From Desulfobulbus propionicus (GTDB lineage: Bacteria; Desulfobacterota; Desulfobulbia; Desulfobulbales; Desulfobulbaceae), in NCBI GenBank assembly GCA_002746685.1, contig PDQK01000013.1, positions 1-37,738 of the forward strand: a stretch of DNA of 37,738 bases. Reading direction: 5' to 3'. Of this stretch, positions 1 to 8,069 are shown in pieces (the first letter of the stretch is position 1; each line of letters starts with the position of its first letter). The notes under the pieces were generated by a model. The model ran no database searches, was not told the origin of the DNA, and was given only the letters and a program-made list of their open reading frames with translations. Position numbers and translations under genes: made by a program.

Positions 1-694
<694 letters not shown>

Positions 695-722
695 CCTGGC
701 AGCTATTCGCTGCAGGACAGCC

Positions 723-751
723 ACTCTACTTTGGTTTTGTTGTGCTGTCAA
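723..751 (-). promoter_or_regulatory. rRNA promoter, proximal (P2-like)
   Basis: On the minus strand there is TTGACA (746-751), a 17-base spacer and TAGAGT (723-728), followed by a GC-rich stretch like the discriminator of stringently controlled rRNA promoters and preceded by A-rich text that could act as an UP element. The 16S homology starts only about 30 bases downstream, much too close for a normal leader with processing stem and boxA. Confidence 0.7.
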
Positions 752-817
752 GCAAACTTTTGTTTGAGCGGATGTTTTCTTTTTGCTCCAGCGATGGGCT
801 GTGAGCAACGAGGCGCC

Positions 818-846
818 AATCTACATGGATCGGATGCTTTCGTCAA
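818..846 (-). promoter_or_regulatory. rRNA promoter, distal (P1-like)
   Basis: Minus strand TTGACG (841-846), 17-base spacer, TAGATT (818-823), about 95 bases upstream of the proximal promoter. The spacing and tandem arrangement are typical of rRNA operons. A TGCTCTTTT stretch like boxA lies just upstream of it rather than in the leader, so its meaning is unclear. The rest of 695-950 holds no convincing gene. Confidence 0.55.
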
Positions 847-950
847 TGAAAAAAGAGCAAAGTGTTTCCTCTTTTTGTTACGAAATATATTACCCCTTTT
901 TATCTTGCTGTATACTCGTGTTTTGTTGGCTTGCCTGATTTACGCTGCAA

Positions 951-1235
951 TTACTTTTTTGTCCATTTGGACAACGTTTCTATGATTTTTTCAGCCTGAG
1001 CTGCACTGGAAATATTGAATTTTGATTTAGGAATATATTGCCCGTTTCGTTTTTGATACCTGCGGATGGAGTATTTTTCAGGGCCATACGCTTCTTTTCC
1101 ACGGCTGTACTCCTGGTAACAATACAAAATAGTTGTCCAGGCCCCTTTGGAAAGAATTTCTTTGTCCAGCTCTTTCACGATGAGCTGCCCGTCCTCTTCA
1201 TAATTTATTGTCAATTCATCTACATCTGAAGCCAT
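951..1235 (-). CDS. Small conserved protein, possible PC4/YdbC-like ssDNA-binding fold
   Basis: A 94-residue soluble, charged protein with no signal peptide or membrane segment. It starts at ATG with a strong AAGGAG ribosome site. The C-terminal half has the pattern of a beta-strand-rich domain followed by a helix: SIRRYQKRNGQY, then KSKFNISSAAQA and a terminal amphipathic helix ending in SKWTKK. This order of strand, turn, K-F/I-S motif and long helix recalls the transcriptional coactivator PC4 (p15) family, which binds single-stranded nucleic acid, but the match is from memory and weak. It follows clpB on the same strand with a 93-base gap and a hairpin between, so it may be co-expressed with clpB under stress or separately initiated. 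Function not established. Confidence 0.75.
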   Translation of the reverse strand: MASDVDELTINYEEDGQLIVKELDKEILSKGAWTTILYCYQEYSRGKEAYGPEKYSIRRYQKRNGQYIPKSKFNISSAAQAEKIIETLSKWTKK

Positions 1236-1289
1236 GATTTTCTCCTTTGCTGAGCAAGGTTTTCACTCTCTATTCCATGTTAGAGAAAC

Positions 1290-1321
1290 GGTTTTGCTCT
1301 TCTTGTGAGAAAAGCAAAACC
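1290..1321 (-). terminator. Hairpin downstream of clpB
   Basis: Nine-base inverted repeat (GGTTTTGCT / AGCAAAACC) just after the clpB stop. There is no long U tract after it on the minus strand, so it may be a weak terminator, a processing site or a 3' stabilising stem. Confidence 0.35.
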
Positions 1322-1328
1322 CATATGT

Positions 1329-3920
1329 TTACCCTTTGTTAAACGCTAATTGATGGCTGTTGTCAACCGAGACGACAATATGATCACCCGGGATGAATGT
1401 TCCTTCAAGAATTTCCATGGCCAAAGGATCTTCAATATGTCTCTGGATGGCCCTTTTTAGAGGTCTTGCGCCGAAAGCTGGATCATACCCAGCAGTAACC
1501 AGAAACTCGGCAGCTTCTTTGGTCAGGGTTATTGTGTATTTTTGCTCAGCTAAGCGTTTACTCATTCTTGCAATCTGAATGGCAACAATTTTTGCTAGAT
1601 CGTCGCGCTCCAAGCTATGGAAGGTTATAATTTCATCCACTCTGTTGAGAAATTCTGGCCTGAACTGTTTATGCAGGAGATCTTCAATCTGTTGCCGCAT
1701 GCCAATGGGATCACGCTGATCCATTTCCATTATAATGTGGCTGCCAAGGTTGGAGGTCATGATAAGCAGGGTGTTTTTAAAATCAACAGTTCTTCCTTTG
1801 CCATCAGTCATGCGGCCATCATCGAGCACCTGGAGCAATACATTAAACACATCAGGGTGAGCCTTTTCAATTTCATCAAGCAGGATAACCGAATAGGGAC
1901 GCCTGCGGACAGCTTCGGTGAGCATTCCACCTTCATCGTAGCCCACGTAACCAGGAGGTGCTCCTATGAGGCGTGCGACTGAATGCTTTTCCATGTATTC
2001 CGACATATCGATTCTGATCATCGCGGTTTCGGAATCAAACAGAAAATCTGCCAGAGATCTGGCAAGTTCGGTTTTACCCACCCCTGTTGGACCAAGAAAG
2101 ATAAATGAGCCCAAGGGGCGATCCGGATCCTGCAATCCAGCACGTGCCCTTCTCACTGCATTGGCTACGGCACCAATGGCTTCCTGCTGGCCAATGACTC
2201 GTTTTGCAAGCTCCTGGTCTGCCTGAACCAGTTTTTCTTTCTCTCCTTCAAGGAGCTTGTCCACGGGGATACCAGTCCATTTAGCGACCACGGCAGCGAC
2301 ATCTTCTTCTGCCACCTCTTCTTTGAGCATCTGGTTGTTTTCCTGGATGTCGCCGAGTTTTGCCTTGGCTGCTTCCAGTTCTTGCTCCAACTGCACAATC
2401 TTGCCATAGCGTATTTCAGCTACCTTGCTGAAATCGCCATTTCTTTCCGCTCGCTGCTCTTCCATTCGAGCTTCATCAATCTGCGCTTTTACATTGCGGA
2501 TCGAATCGATGATGTCTCGTTCAAGGCTCCATTGCCCTTTCATCGCATTGAGGGAGTCATCCAGATTAGCCAGCTCTTTTTTCAGCTGTTCCAGGCGCTC
2601 TTTTGATGCGTTATCTCTTTCTTTTTTGAGGGCTTCCTGTTCTATTTCCAGTTTGATTTTTTTTCGCTCCAGCTGGTCGATCTCGGTGGGCATGGAGTCG
2701 ATCTCGATCCGCAGCCTTGAGGCTGCTTCATCAATAAGGTCAATGGCCTTGTCTGGCAGGAATCGATCTGTGATATATCTATTGGAAAGCGATACTGCAG
2801 CAACAGTGGCCGAATCCTGAATCCGCACCCCGTGGTGCACCTCATACTTTTCTTTGATCCCGCGCAAGATAGCGACCGTATCCTCTTCGCTGGGCTCCTG
2901 AACCAGTACTGGCTGGAACCTTCGTTCAAAGGCAGCATCTTTTTCTATATATTTACGATATTCATCCAGAGTAGTGGCTCCCACACAATGGAGTTCTCCG
3001 CGAGCAAGAGCTGGCTTGAGCATGTTGGAGGCATCCATTGAACCTTCGGCAGCTCCAGCTCCCACCAGGGTGTGCATCTCATCAATAAAAAGTATGATTT
3101 CCCCGGCTCGTTTTTCCACCTCCTTGAGCACTGCCTTGAGGCGATCTTCAAATTCACCACGGTATTTTGCTCCGGCAACCAGCGCACCAAGGTCAAGCGA
3201 GATAACCTGTTTCCCTTCCAGGGTGGACGGGATGTCTCCGTTAACAATCCGTTGCGCAAGGCCTTCGACAATGGCCGTCTTTCCAACCCCTGGTTCCCCG
3301 ATGAGCACTGGATTGTTTTTGGTCCTTCGTGAAAGCACCTGGATAATACGCCTGATCTCCTCATCCCTGCCAATAACCGGGTCAAGTTTTTCCTGGCGGG
3401 CTACATCGGTAAGGTTCTTTGCGTATTTCTCCAAGGCCTGATACTTTTCTTCCGGGTATGGGTCAGTTACCCGCTGGTTGCCGCGGACCGACATAAGCGC
3501 TTGCAAAAAAGCACCGCTGGTCACGCCCAGGCGGCTGAGCATGGTGGTCACTTTCAGGCTGCTGTCTGCAAGCATGGTGAGAAAGAGATGCTCTAGAGAG
3601 ACGTACTCATCCTGCATGTTGCTGGCGGTTTTAAAGGATTGCTCAAGCAGTGCCCGAAATTTCTGCGATGGGTAACTCTGGTTTGCTGCGCTGCCACTGA
3701 CCTGGGGTAACTCGTTGATAAGCGTATTGGTCTCGGCAAGGACTACGCTTGGGGTAACACCCATTTTTTGTAAAACCGGAACCACAACCCCTTCCGGTTG
3801 CTCAAGAATGACCTTAAGCAGGTGTTCCGGTTGGATTTCCTGATGTGCTCTGCTTTGAGCAAGGTTATGGGCATTTTGGATAGCCTCTTGTGATTTAAGG
3901 GTAAATTTATCCAGCTGCAT
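1329..3920 (-). CDS. clpB: ATP-dependent disaggregase chaperone ClpB
   Basis: An 863-residue protein, the normal ClpB length (E. coli 857). It extracts polypeptides from aggregates together with the DnaK system in the cytoplasm. Order of parts: N-terminal Clp-N double repeat (about 1-145), first AAA+ module with Walker [10 protein letters not shown] (about 205) and Walker [10 protein letters not shown], the coiled-coil middle domain typical of ClpB rather than ClpA/C (about 405-525), second AAA+ module with GPTGVGKTE (about 605) and [11 protein letters not shown], then the C-terminal D2 small domain. Start ATG has AAGGAG seven bases upstream. A sigma70-like promoter with an overlapping CCCCATGT box lies about 60-80 bases upstream. 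Nothing in the protein looks broken. Confidence 0.98.
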   Translation of the reverse strand: MQLDKFTLKSQEAIQNAHNLAQSRAHQEIQPEHLLKVILEQPEGVVVPVLQKMGVTPSVVLAETNTLINELPQVSGSAANQSYPSQKFRALLEQSFKTASNMQDEYVSLEHLFLTMLADSSLKVTTMLSRLGVTSGAFLQALMSVRGNQRVTDPYPEEKYQALEKYAKNLTDVARQEKLDPVIGRDEEIRRIIQVLSRRTKNNPVLIGEPGVGKTAIVEGLAQRIVNGDIPSTLEGKQVISLDLGALVAGAKYRGEFEDRLKAVLKEVEKRAGEIILFIDEMHTLVGAGAAEGSMDASNMLKPALARGELHCVGATTLDEYRKYIEKDAAFERRFQPVLVQEPSEEDTVAILRGIKEKYEVHHGVRIQDSATVAAVSLSNRYITDRFLPDKAIDLIDEAASRLRIEIDSMPTEIDQLERKKIKLEIEQEALKKERDNASKERLEQLKKELANLDDSLNAMKGQWSLERDIIDSIRNVKAQIDEARMEEQRAERNGDFSKVAEIRYGKIVQLEQELEAAKAKLGDIQENNQMLKEEVAEEDVAAVVAKWTGIPVDKLLEGEKEKLVQADQELAKRVIGQQEAIGAVANAVRRARAGLQDPDRPLGSFIFLGPTGVGKTELARSLADFLFDSETAMIRIDMSEYMEKHSVARLIGAPPGYVGYDEGGMLTEAVRRRPYSVILLDEIEKAHPDVFNVLLQVLDDGRMTDGKGRTVDFKNTLLIMTSNLGSHIIMEMDQRDPIGMRQQIEDLLHKQFRPEFLNRVDEIITFHSLERDDLAKIVAIQIARMSKRLAEQKYTITLTKEAAEFLVTAGYDPAFGARPLKRAIQRHIEDPLAMEILEGTFIPGDHIVVSVDNSHQLAFNKG

Positions 3921-3974
3921 TGTTTTTCTCCTTATTTTCCCTGGTTGGGATATACTTTTGTTTATTCAGGAGAG

Positions 3975-4002
3975 AAAATAAGGATGAAACATGGGGTGTC
4001 AA
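3975..4002 (-). promoter_or_regulatory. Candidate clpB promoter with heat-shock-like box
   Basis: Minus strand TTGACA (3997-4002), 16-base spacer, TATTTT (3975-3980). Directly after the -35 comes CCCCATGT, identical to the E. coli sigma32 -10 consensus CCCCATNT, though no clear CTTGAA box is correctly placed upstream. The remaining 3921-4233 stretch holds only this promoter and the terminator at 4037-4089. Confidence 0.5.
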
Positions 4003-4036
4003 GATTTTGGCACCTCTTTATGGAGGGATTTAAACA

Positions 4037-4089
4037 GAAAAAAGCCCCTGCTTTTTTTATGGGAAAACCTAAAAAGAGCAGGGGCTTTT
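4037..4089 (-). terminator. Rho-independent terminator after the Cys-type HesB gene
   Basis: Thirteen-base arms, AAAAGCCCCTGCT (4040-4052) and its complement (4077-4089), separated by an A/T-rich loop; on the minus strand the stem is followed by a short U run. It separates the HesB gene from clpB. Confidence 0.8.
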
Positions 4090-4233
4090 AAAAAGACCTG
4101 CATCCGTGAGCATGCAAAAACAGTACAGATACAAGGCGGTAACGTAATTGAGTATACAGTGAGTATATCAATACCTTATGAAGAATCAGGCTCTAAACCG
4201 TCACGGATTCAGGAAAGAGTTACGCGCAGGAGT

Positions 4234-4563
4234 TTACTCTTCACATTCTCCTGTGCAGTTTCCGCAGCTTGCACCTTCTATGGGAACCTGTGAGCTAACA
4301 ACAAAGCCTTTGCGGGTACCCAGATCGATGAAATCCACCTTAATACCTTCACAGATGTTGAGGAGCTTTTCTTCAACAACAAAGGTCATGATGTCCACAC
4401 TAAAAGTTTTGTCACTCTCTTTTGGGTCATCAAAAACCAGTCCAAGCCCCACACCAGAGCAACCCTGTTTCCGCATGATGGTGATGCGGATGGGCTTGTT
4501 GTAATCAAACTCCTGGACATACTCTTTAAGACTTGCTGTTGCACTGTCAGTAACTTCAAGCAT
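4234..4563 (-). CDS. HesB/IscA-family iron-sulfur protein (Cys form)
   Basis: A 109-residue A-type (IscA/HesB/ErpA) protein; family members carry or transfer Fe-S clusters or iron. Visible marks: N-terminal LEVTDSA helix start, the first conserved Cys in KQGCSGVGL (Cys35), the F-DDPKESD turn, and a C-terminal Cys-rich tail CGNCTGEC that replaces the usual CGCGxSF end. It is therefore a divergent branch, common in sulfate reducers, not a canonical IscA. ATG start with a weak AGAGG site. It lies directly downstream of a paralogue at 4758-5093 in which the same first Cys is a TGA codon; a terminator lies between them, so the two are probably separate transcription units. Exact partner proteins cannot be told from sequence. 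Confidence 0.88.
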   Translation of the reverse strand: MLEVTDSATASLKEYVQEFDYNKPIRITIMRKQGCSGVGLGLVFDDPKESDKTFSVDIMTFVVEEKLLNICEGIKVDFIDLGTRKGFVVSSQVPIEGASCGNCTGECEE

Positions 4564-4703
4564 TGCTTAACCTCTTGTTGTGCACTCATTGCGCAGTTTT
4601 GCAGCGGCTTTGTCCGTGATTGCAGACAGCATGTCTCCTGTGTACGTAATTCTGCACAATGATTACCCTGTTTCTGCAAAACAATGGAGGCCATGATGTT
4701 GCA

Positions 4704-4735
4704 ACAAAAAAACCCCTGCCCATGGGGCAGAGGCT
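4704..4735 (-). terminator. Rho-independent terminator after the selenoprotein gene
   Basis: Stem of about ten pairs around CTGCCC/GGGCAG with one G-U pair and an ATG loop, followed on the minus strand by seven U residues (A run at 4706-4712). Confidence 0.8.
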
Positions 4736-4757
4736 TTATCCAGAGTGGTGGGCAATA

Positions 4758-5093
4758 TCAGCCGCCACAGGAACCTGAAGAACAGGAACCAGAACTGCAG
4801 CCGCCGCCACCTACAGGGTTGGTTGATGTGATGGAGAATCCTGAACGGTATCCTGCCTCGACAAAGTCAACCTTTATCGCTCCACAGGTTGTCAAAAGAG
4901 AGTCTTCAACCAAAAATTTTATTGAACCTTCTTCAAAGGACTTGTCATTTTCTTTTGGCTCATCCAGAGCCAATCCCAGTGATGGGCCAGCTCAGCCACC
5001 CTGCATCAGGGCAATACGTACAGCAGAGTCAATGCTGTTTTGCTCTAAATAGGTTTTAAGATTGTTCATCGCTGACTCGGTAACTTCAAACAT
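4758..5093 (-). CDS. HesB/IscA-like selenoprotein (TGA read as selenocysteine at residue 34)
   Basis: Read from ATG 5091-5093 (preceded by a near-perfect AGGAGGT site) the frame runs 111 residues to 4758 with a single in-frame TGA at 4992-4994, codon 34. Both sides of the TGA read as one HesB/IscA protein: FEVTESAMNNLKTYL, then IALMQGG-U-AGPSLGLALDEPKEND, matching the neighbour paralogue where this residue is Cys35. A hairpin immediately 3' of the TGA fits a bacterial SECIS. The C terminus is a glycine-rich run with three Cys (CSSGSCSSGSCGG). HesB-like selenoproteins are a described family; a gene caller that stops at TGA would report only the last 71 residues. Incorporation needs SelA/B/C/D encoded elsewhere. 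Likely role is metal/Fe-S or thiol chemistry; substrate unknown. Confidence 0.9.
4955..4973 (-). promoter_or_regulatory. Candidate SECIS element
   Basis: In the mRNA the sequence UUGGCUC-UGGAU-GAGCCAA forms a perfect seven-pair stem with a five-base loop. The loop lies about 26-30 bases after the UGA, within the spacing used by bacterial SelB-dependent SECIS hairpins, and the loop carries G residues. It is inside the coding region, as expected in bacteria. Confidence 0.65.
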
Positions 5094-5444
5094 TCATACC
5101 TCCTAGGTTTTCTTTCTTAAGCCTTTTGAGGGCGTATCTTCTAACACGCAGTAGACCTTAAGGCTGTTGCTGAAAAAAGTCAATAAAGAGGCCAAACACT
5201 TTTGCCACTTCAATACATTCATCTCGCTGTATTCCTGGTGCCTTTACCCTCTTCCAGGTAAAGATAAAAGCACTTCTGGTGTAATGCGGTTACTGGGATA
5301 ATTACCTGGATTGGTACTCTATGCATCTTGCAGGGAAAAGATGTTGTCAAATGGGCAAACACTCTCTACACTTAAGGGAGAGGTCTCTGTTGAGCCTTGG
5401 AGAACAAAGTTTTACTGCAACGAAAATTTTTTCTATAGACTGTT
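5094..5444. other. Intergenic stretch between the selenoprotein and pfk
   Basis: About 350 bases between divergent genes. It contains a candidate pfk promoter (separate entry), a seven-pair inverted repeat CTTTACC/GGTAAAG at 5242-5263 with an eight-base loop, and otherwise A/T-rich text in which I see no gene, tRNA or riboswitch. Confidence 0.6.
5344..5372 (+). promoter_or_regulatory. Candidate pfk promoter
   Basis: TTGTCA (5344-5349), 17-base spacer, TACACT (5367-5372), about 70 bases before the pfk start. Supported only by consensus match. Confidence 0.4.
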
Positions 5445-6533
5445 ATGCGTGAAAAAATATTGATATCAACCGGTGGTGGTGATGCTCCCGGGTTAAATGC
5501 GGTGATTTTTGCTGTGGTGAAAGCTGCAACCCGTAAGGGATGGGAAGTATACGGGAGTCGTTCTGGCTACGGGGGGCTGCTTGATCACGATGACCTGGTT
5601 CGGCTCACTCCAGAAGCTGTGGAAGGGATTCTTCCTGTTGGGGGAACAATTTTGGGATCAACCAACAAAGGGCACCCATTTGCCATGCCTGTGGAAAACC
5701 TGGCTGGCGAGCTGCAGGTGGTTGATCTTTCAGATAAGATTTTATCGAGTTTTCAGCGCATGGGGTTTTTATGTCACATTGCTGTGGGCGGTGATGGCAG
5801 CCTGGAGATTGCACACCGATTTGCCAGGAAAGGGATGCCTGTTATCGGAGTCCCCAAGACCATTGATAATGATCTGGAAGCCACAGACCGCACCTTTGGG
5901 TTTGATACCGCCGTTTCCACCGCCACCGATGCCATTGATAAGTTACACTCCACAGCCAAATCCCATGACAGGGTGATGGTGGTTGAGGTGATGGGGCGAG
6001 ATTCTGGATGGATCGCACTCTATTCAGGTGTTGCCGGTGGAGCTGACGCTATTTTACTGCCAGAGATTCCTTTTAGCCTGGATGCGGTGTGTGAAAAAAT
6101 CGCAGATAACGAGCTCCATGGCAAACATTACTCCATCGTTGTGGTTGCGGAAGGCGCCAGCTCAGAAGGAGGAGAAGTTTTTAACAAGGGGAGAGGTGAA
6201 TTGGGTCGTGAAGAGGTCGTGCTTGGTGGTGTGGGTAACTGGGTAGCTGGTGAGATTCGCAACCGGCTTGGTAAGGATACCAGGTCGCTTACCCTTGGGC
6301 ACTTACAGCGTGGTGGGTCGCCAACCACTTTTGACCGCCTGCTGGCGCTTCGTTTTGGTGCCGCTGCTGTCCGCATGGCAGAGGCTGAACAGTTTGATCA
6401 CATGGTTGCCTGGACTCCGCCCACCATGTCTGCGGTACCTATTGCGGATGCGATTTGCAAGCGCAAGAAAGTTGATCTTACCAGTGATAAAGTCTTAACC
6501 GCCAGGGAAATTGGCATCTGCCTGGGAGATTAG
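5445..6533 (+). CDS. pfkA: 6-phosphofructokinase, PfkA superfamily (mixed-motif group III type)
   Basis: A 362-residue enzyme that phosphorylates fructose 6-phosphate at the committed step of glycolysis. Motifs: nucleotide-binding GGGDAPGLN (10-18), GGDGS (115-119), PKTIDND with catalytic Asp (137-143), MGRDSGW (about 184), and LGHLQRGG (about 285). Phosphate-donor choice in this family follows two positions: ATP enzymes have Gly in GGDGS and Gly in PGTIDND, PPi enzymes have Asp and Lys. Here the first is the ATP form (Gly) and the second the PPi form (Lys138), the combination seen in the mixed-substrate group III enzymes; ATP use is the better guess. The start is the ATG at 5445 but no clear ribosome site precedes it. 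Nine bases separate it from the glycosylase gene downstream, so they likely share a message. Confidence 0.95.
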   Translation: MREKILISTGGGDAPGLNAVIFAVVKAATRKGWEVYGSRSGYGGLLDHDDLVRLTPEAVEGILPVGGTILGSTNKGHPFAMPVENLAGELQVVDLSDKILSSFQRMGFLCHIAVGGDGSLEIAHRFARKGMPVIGVPKTIDNDLEATDRTFGFDTAVSTATDAIDKLHSTAKSHDRVMVVEVMGRDSGWIALYSGVAGGADAILLPEIPFSLDAVCEKIADNELHGKHYSIVVVAEGASSEGGEVFNKGRGELGREEVVLGGVGNWVAGEIRNRLGKDTRSLTLGHLQRGGSPTTFDRLLALRFGAAAVRMAEAEQFDHMVAWTPPTMSAVPIADAICKRKKVDLTSDKVLTAREIGICLGD

Positions 6534-6542
6534 CTGCCCATC

Positions 6543-7178
6543 ATGAGTGGAGATACGCTGTACGAAATGTATGAGCGTCTTTTTCATCATTATGGCCCCC
6601 AGCATTGGTGGCCTGCTGAGACACCTTTTGAAATTATGGTGGGGGCAATCCTCACCCAAAACACGAACTGGCGTAATGTGGAGAAGGCCCTTGATGCGTT
6701 GAAGGGAGCAGGGGTGCTGGATTTGGGTAAGCTGGTAGACCTCCCTGTGGATCTTCTTGCTGCGTACATTCGCCCTGCTGGCTATTATAACATTAAGGCA
6801 GGGCGGCTCATGAATTTGTGTAGAACGGTGGCCAGTTTTGGCACTGTTGATGCGTTTTTAGACAGGCCACTTGAAGAGCTCCGTAAAAGTCTCCTTGGTG
6901 TAAAAGGGGTTGGACCTGAAACAGCTGATACCATTTGCCTGTATGCGGCTGGACTACCTGTTTTTGTGGTTGATACCTATACCTGTCGTGTTCTGTTTCG
7001 GCACCAGCTTATTGACGGAGCTGTCGATTATCAGACCGTTCAGGATTTTTTTATGGACAGTCTCCCGCAGGACGCGGAGGTCTTTAATGAATACCATGCA
7101 CTTCTGGTACAGGTGGGCAAGGATTTTTGTCGTAAGCGTACCCCTGATTGCGACAACTGCCCTCTGAAGGGAGTGTAA
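6543..7178 (+). CDS. Endonuclease III-like HhH-GPD DNA glycosylase, cluster loop one Cys short
   Basis: A 211-residue base-excision-repair protein of the HhH-GPD superfamily. Visible: LTQNTNW near residue 38, helix-hairpin-helix LLGVKGVGPETAD (117-129), catalytic Asp144 in VVDTYTCRV, and a C-terminal iron-sulfur loop with Cys196, Cys203 and Cys206. E. coli Nth has a catalytic Lys in the HhH (GRKTAN); here it is Glu (GPETAD), as in a known sister group, so a pure glycosylase rather than a glycosylase/lyase is likely. Endonuclease III clusters use C-X6-C-X2-C-X5-C; here the stop codon falls exactly where the fourth Cys (position 212) is expected. Follows pfk by nine bases. Convergent with the methylase gene; a small GGTCAA/TTGACC hairpin (7189-7208) lies between. 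Confidence 0.93.
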   Translation: MSGDTLYEMYERLFHHYGPQHWWPAETPFEIMVGAILTQNTNWRNVEKALDALKGAGVLDLGKLVDLPVDLLAAYIRPAGYYNIKAGRLMNLCRTVASFGTVDAFLDRPLEELRKSLLGVKGVGPETADTICLYAAGLPVFVVDTYTCRVLFRHQLIDGAVDYQTVQDFFMDSLPQDAEVFNEYHALLVQVGKDFCRKRTPDCDNCPLKGV

Positions 7179-7211
7179 AGAGCGTCCTGGTCAATTTTTC
7201 TGTTGACCGAT

Positions 7212-7970
7212 TCACTTGGTGGGAGCTGGTCCCCTGGTTTGATGCCAAAGGAATTTTCTACAAATGCCACGGATCATGCTGGCCTCTCGTTTTTTGATTT
7301 TAACCCTGCTCAAAAACTGGCGAACGTTGCGCATCCAGTACACACGGTTGGTGTCCTGAAGAAAGGTAACCTGTTCCAGCGCCTGTTCAATATGTGCATA
7401 CATTCCTTCCAGGTCAAAGGAGTTGGCATACTCCTGTGGGTGCTCATCAGGAATAGTGGTGCCTGGCATTGCGGCGTAGAGTTCGTAGCAATGAATGGCT
7501 ACTGCCTGGGCGAGATTGACCGAGGAAAACCCTGCAGTTGGAATGGTTGACGTAAACTGACACAGGTCGATATCTTCGTTCGTCAGCCCAGTGCTTTCCG
7601 GGCCAAACATAATGGCCGTATTGTTCTGCGCTGCAAGCGGTGCAAATGCTTTCATCACCTGGCGCGGGCTCATTTCCTGGGGACGTTGTTTGCCCTGTCT
7701 GGCAGTGGTCGCAACGATGAATTGAAAAGGTTTGGCCGCTTCAGCCGTTGTTGCGCATATCTCCATTTCATGAATAAGGTGGGCTGCTTTATGGGTGGCC
7801 ATCTTTAGTATCCGCTCTTTTTCGAACTTCAAATCACTGACAACGATTACCTTGTGCATGCCAAAGTTATAGGCAATCCTCGCTGCAGCACCTATGTTTT
7901 CCGGGTACTTTGGACGAACTAAAATAATGGCAGTAATGTGCTGTGCGTTAGTGGAATGAGCTGTGGTCAT
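7212..7970 (-). CDS. trmJ: SPOUT-class RNA 2'-O-methyltransferase, TrmJ/LasT type
   Basis: A 252-residue cytoplasmic RNA methylase. The TrmH/SPOUT knot motifs are present: motif 1 LVRPKYPENIGAAARIAYNFG (start of protein, Asn-Gly contact), motif 2 IMFGPESTGLTNEDIDLC (about residue 120) and motif 3 TIPTAGFSSVNLAQAVAI (about 140), which form the S-adenosylmethionine knot. The length and the N-terminal placement of the catalytic domain match TrmJ (tRNA position 32 ribose methylation), but the same architecture is shared with uncharacterised LasT-like proteins. C-terminal residues about 170-250 form the helical dimerisation extension. No strong ribosome site before the ATG. Product is confident to family, target RNA is inferred. 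Confidence 0.9.
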   Translation of the reverse strand: MTTAHSTNAQHITAIILVRPKYPENIGAAARIAYNFGMHKVIVVSDLKFEKERILKMATHKAAHLIHEMEICATTAEAAKPFQFIVATTARQGKQRPQEMSPRQVMKAFAPLAAQNNTAIMFGPESTGLTNEDIDLCQFTSTIPTAGFSSVNLAQAVAIHCYELYAAMPGTTIPDEHPQEYANSFDLEGMYAHIEQALEQVTFLQDTNRVYWMRNVRQFLSRVKIKKREASMIRGICRKFLWHQTRGPAPTK

Positions 7971-8021
7971 GAATGATTGCGAAAAGAGAGAAGAGCTTAA
8001 GATGATAACACAGGAAGATGA

Positions 8022-8048
8022 CTGGGAACCTTGGTAAAAGGTTCCCAG
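8022..8048 (-). terminator. Hairpin after the coiled-coil gene
   Basis: Nine-base perfect inverted repeat CTGGGAACC/GGTTCCCAG with a nine-base loop, between the stop of the 8070-8561 gene and the start of the methylase gene. No U tract on either side; termination or RNA-stability role is a guess. Confidence 0.4.
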
Positions 8049-8069
8049 AAAGATGGAGTACAGGCACGA

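Noticed and set aside
1038..1229. Plus-strand frame opposite the small protein gene
   Set aside because: Shadow of the minus-strand gene, no ribosome site and no recognisable pattern.
4386..4694. Minus frame of 102 codons overlapping the Cys-type HesB gene
   Set aside because: It overlaps HesB in another frame, lacks a ribosome site and reads as random text.
4758..4973. A 71-residue HesB-like gene starting at ATG 4971-4973
   Set aside because: This is only the part after the TGA codon; the real start with a strong ribosome site is at 5091-5093.
4684..5052. Plus-strand frame of 122 codons opposite the selenoprotein
   Set aside because: Antisense of the HesB selenoprotein; low-complexity Gln/Pro text comes from the Gly/Ser/Cys-rich tail of the real gene.
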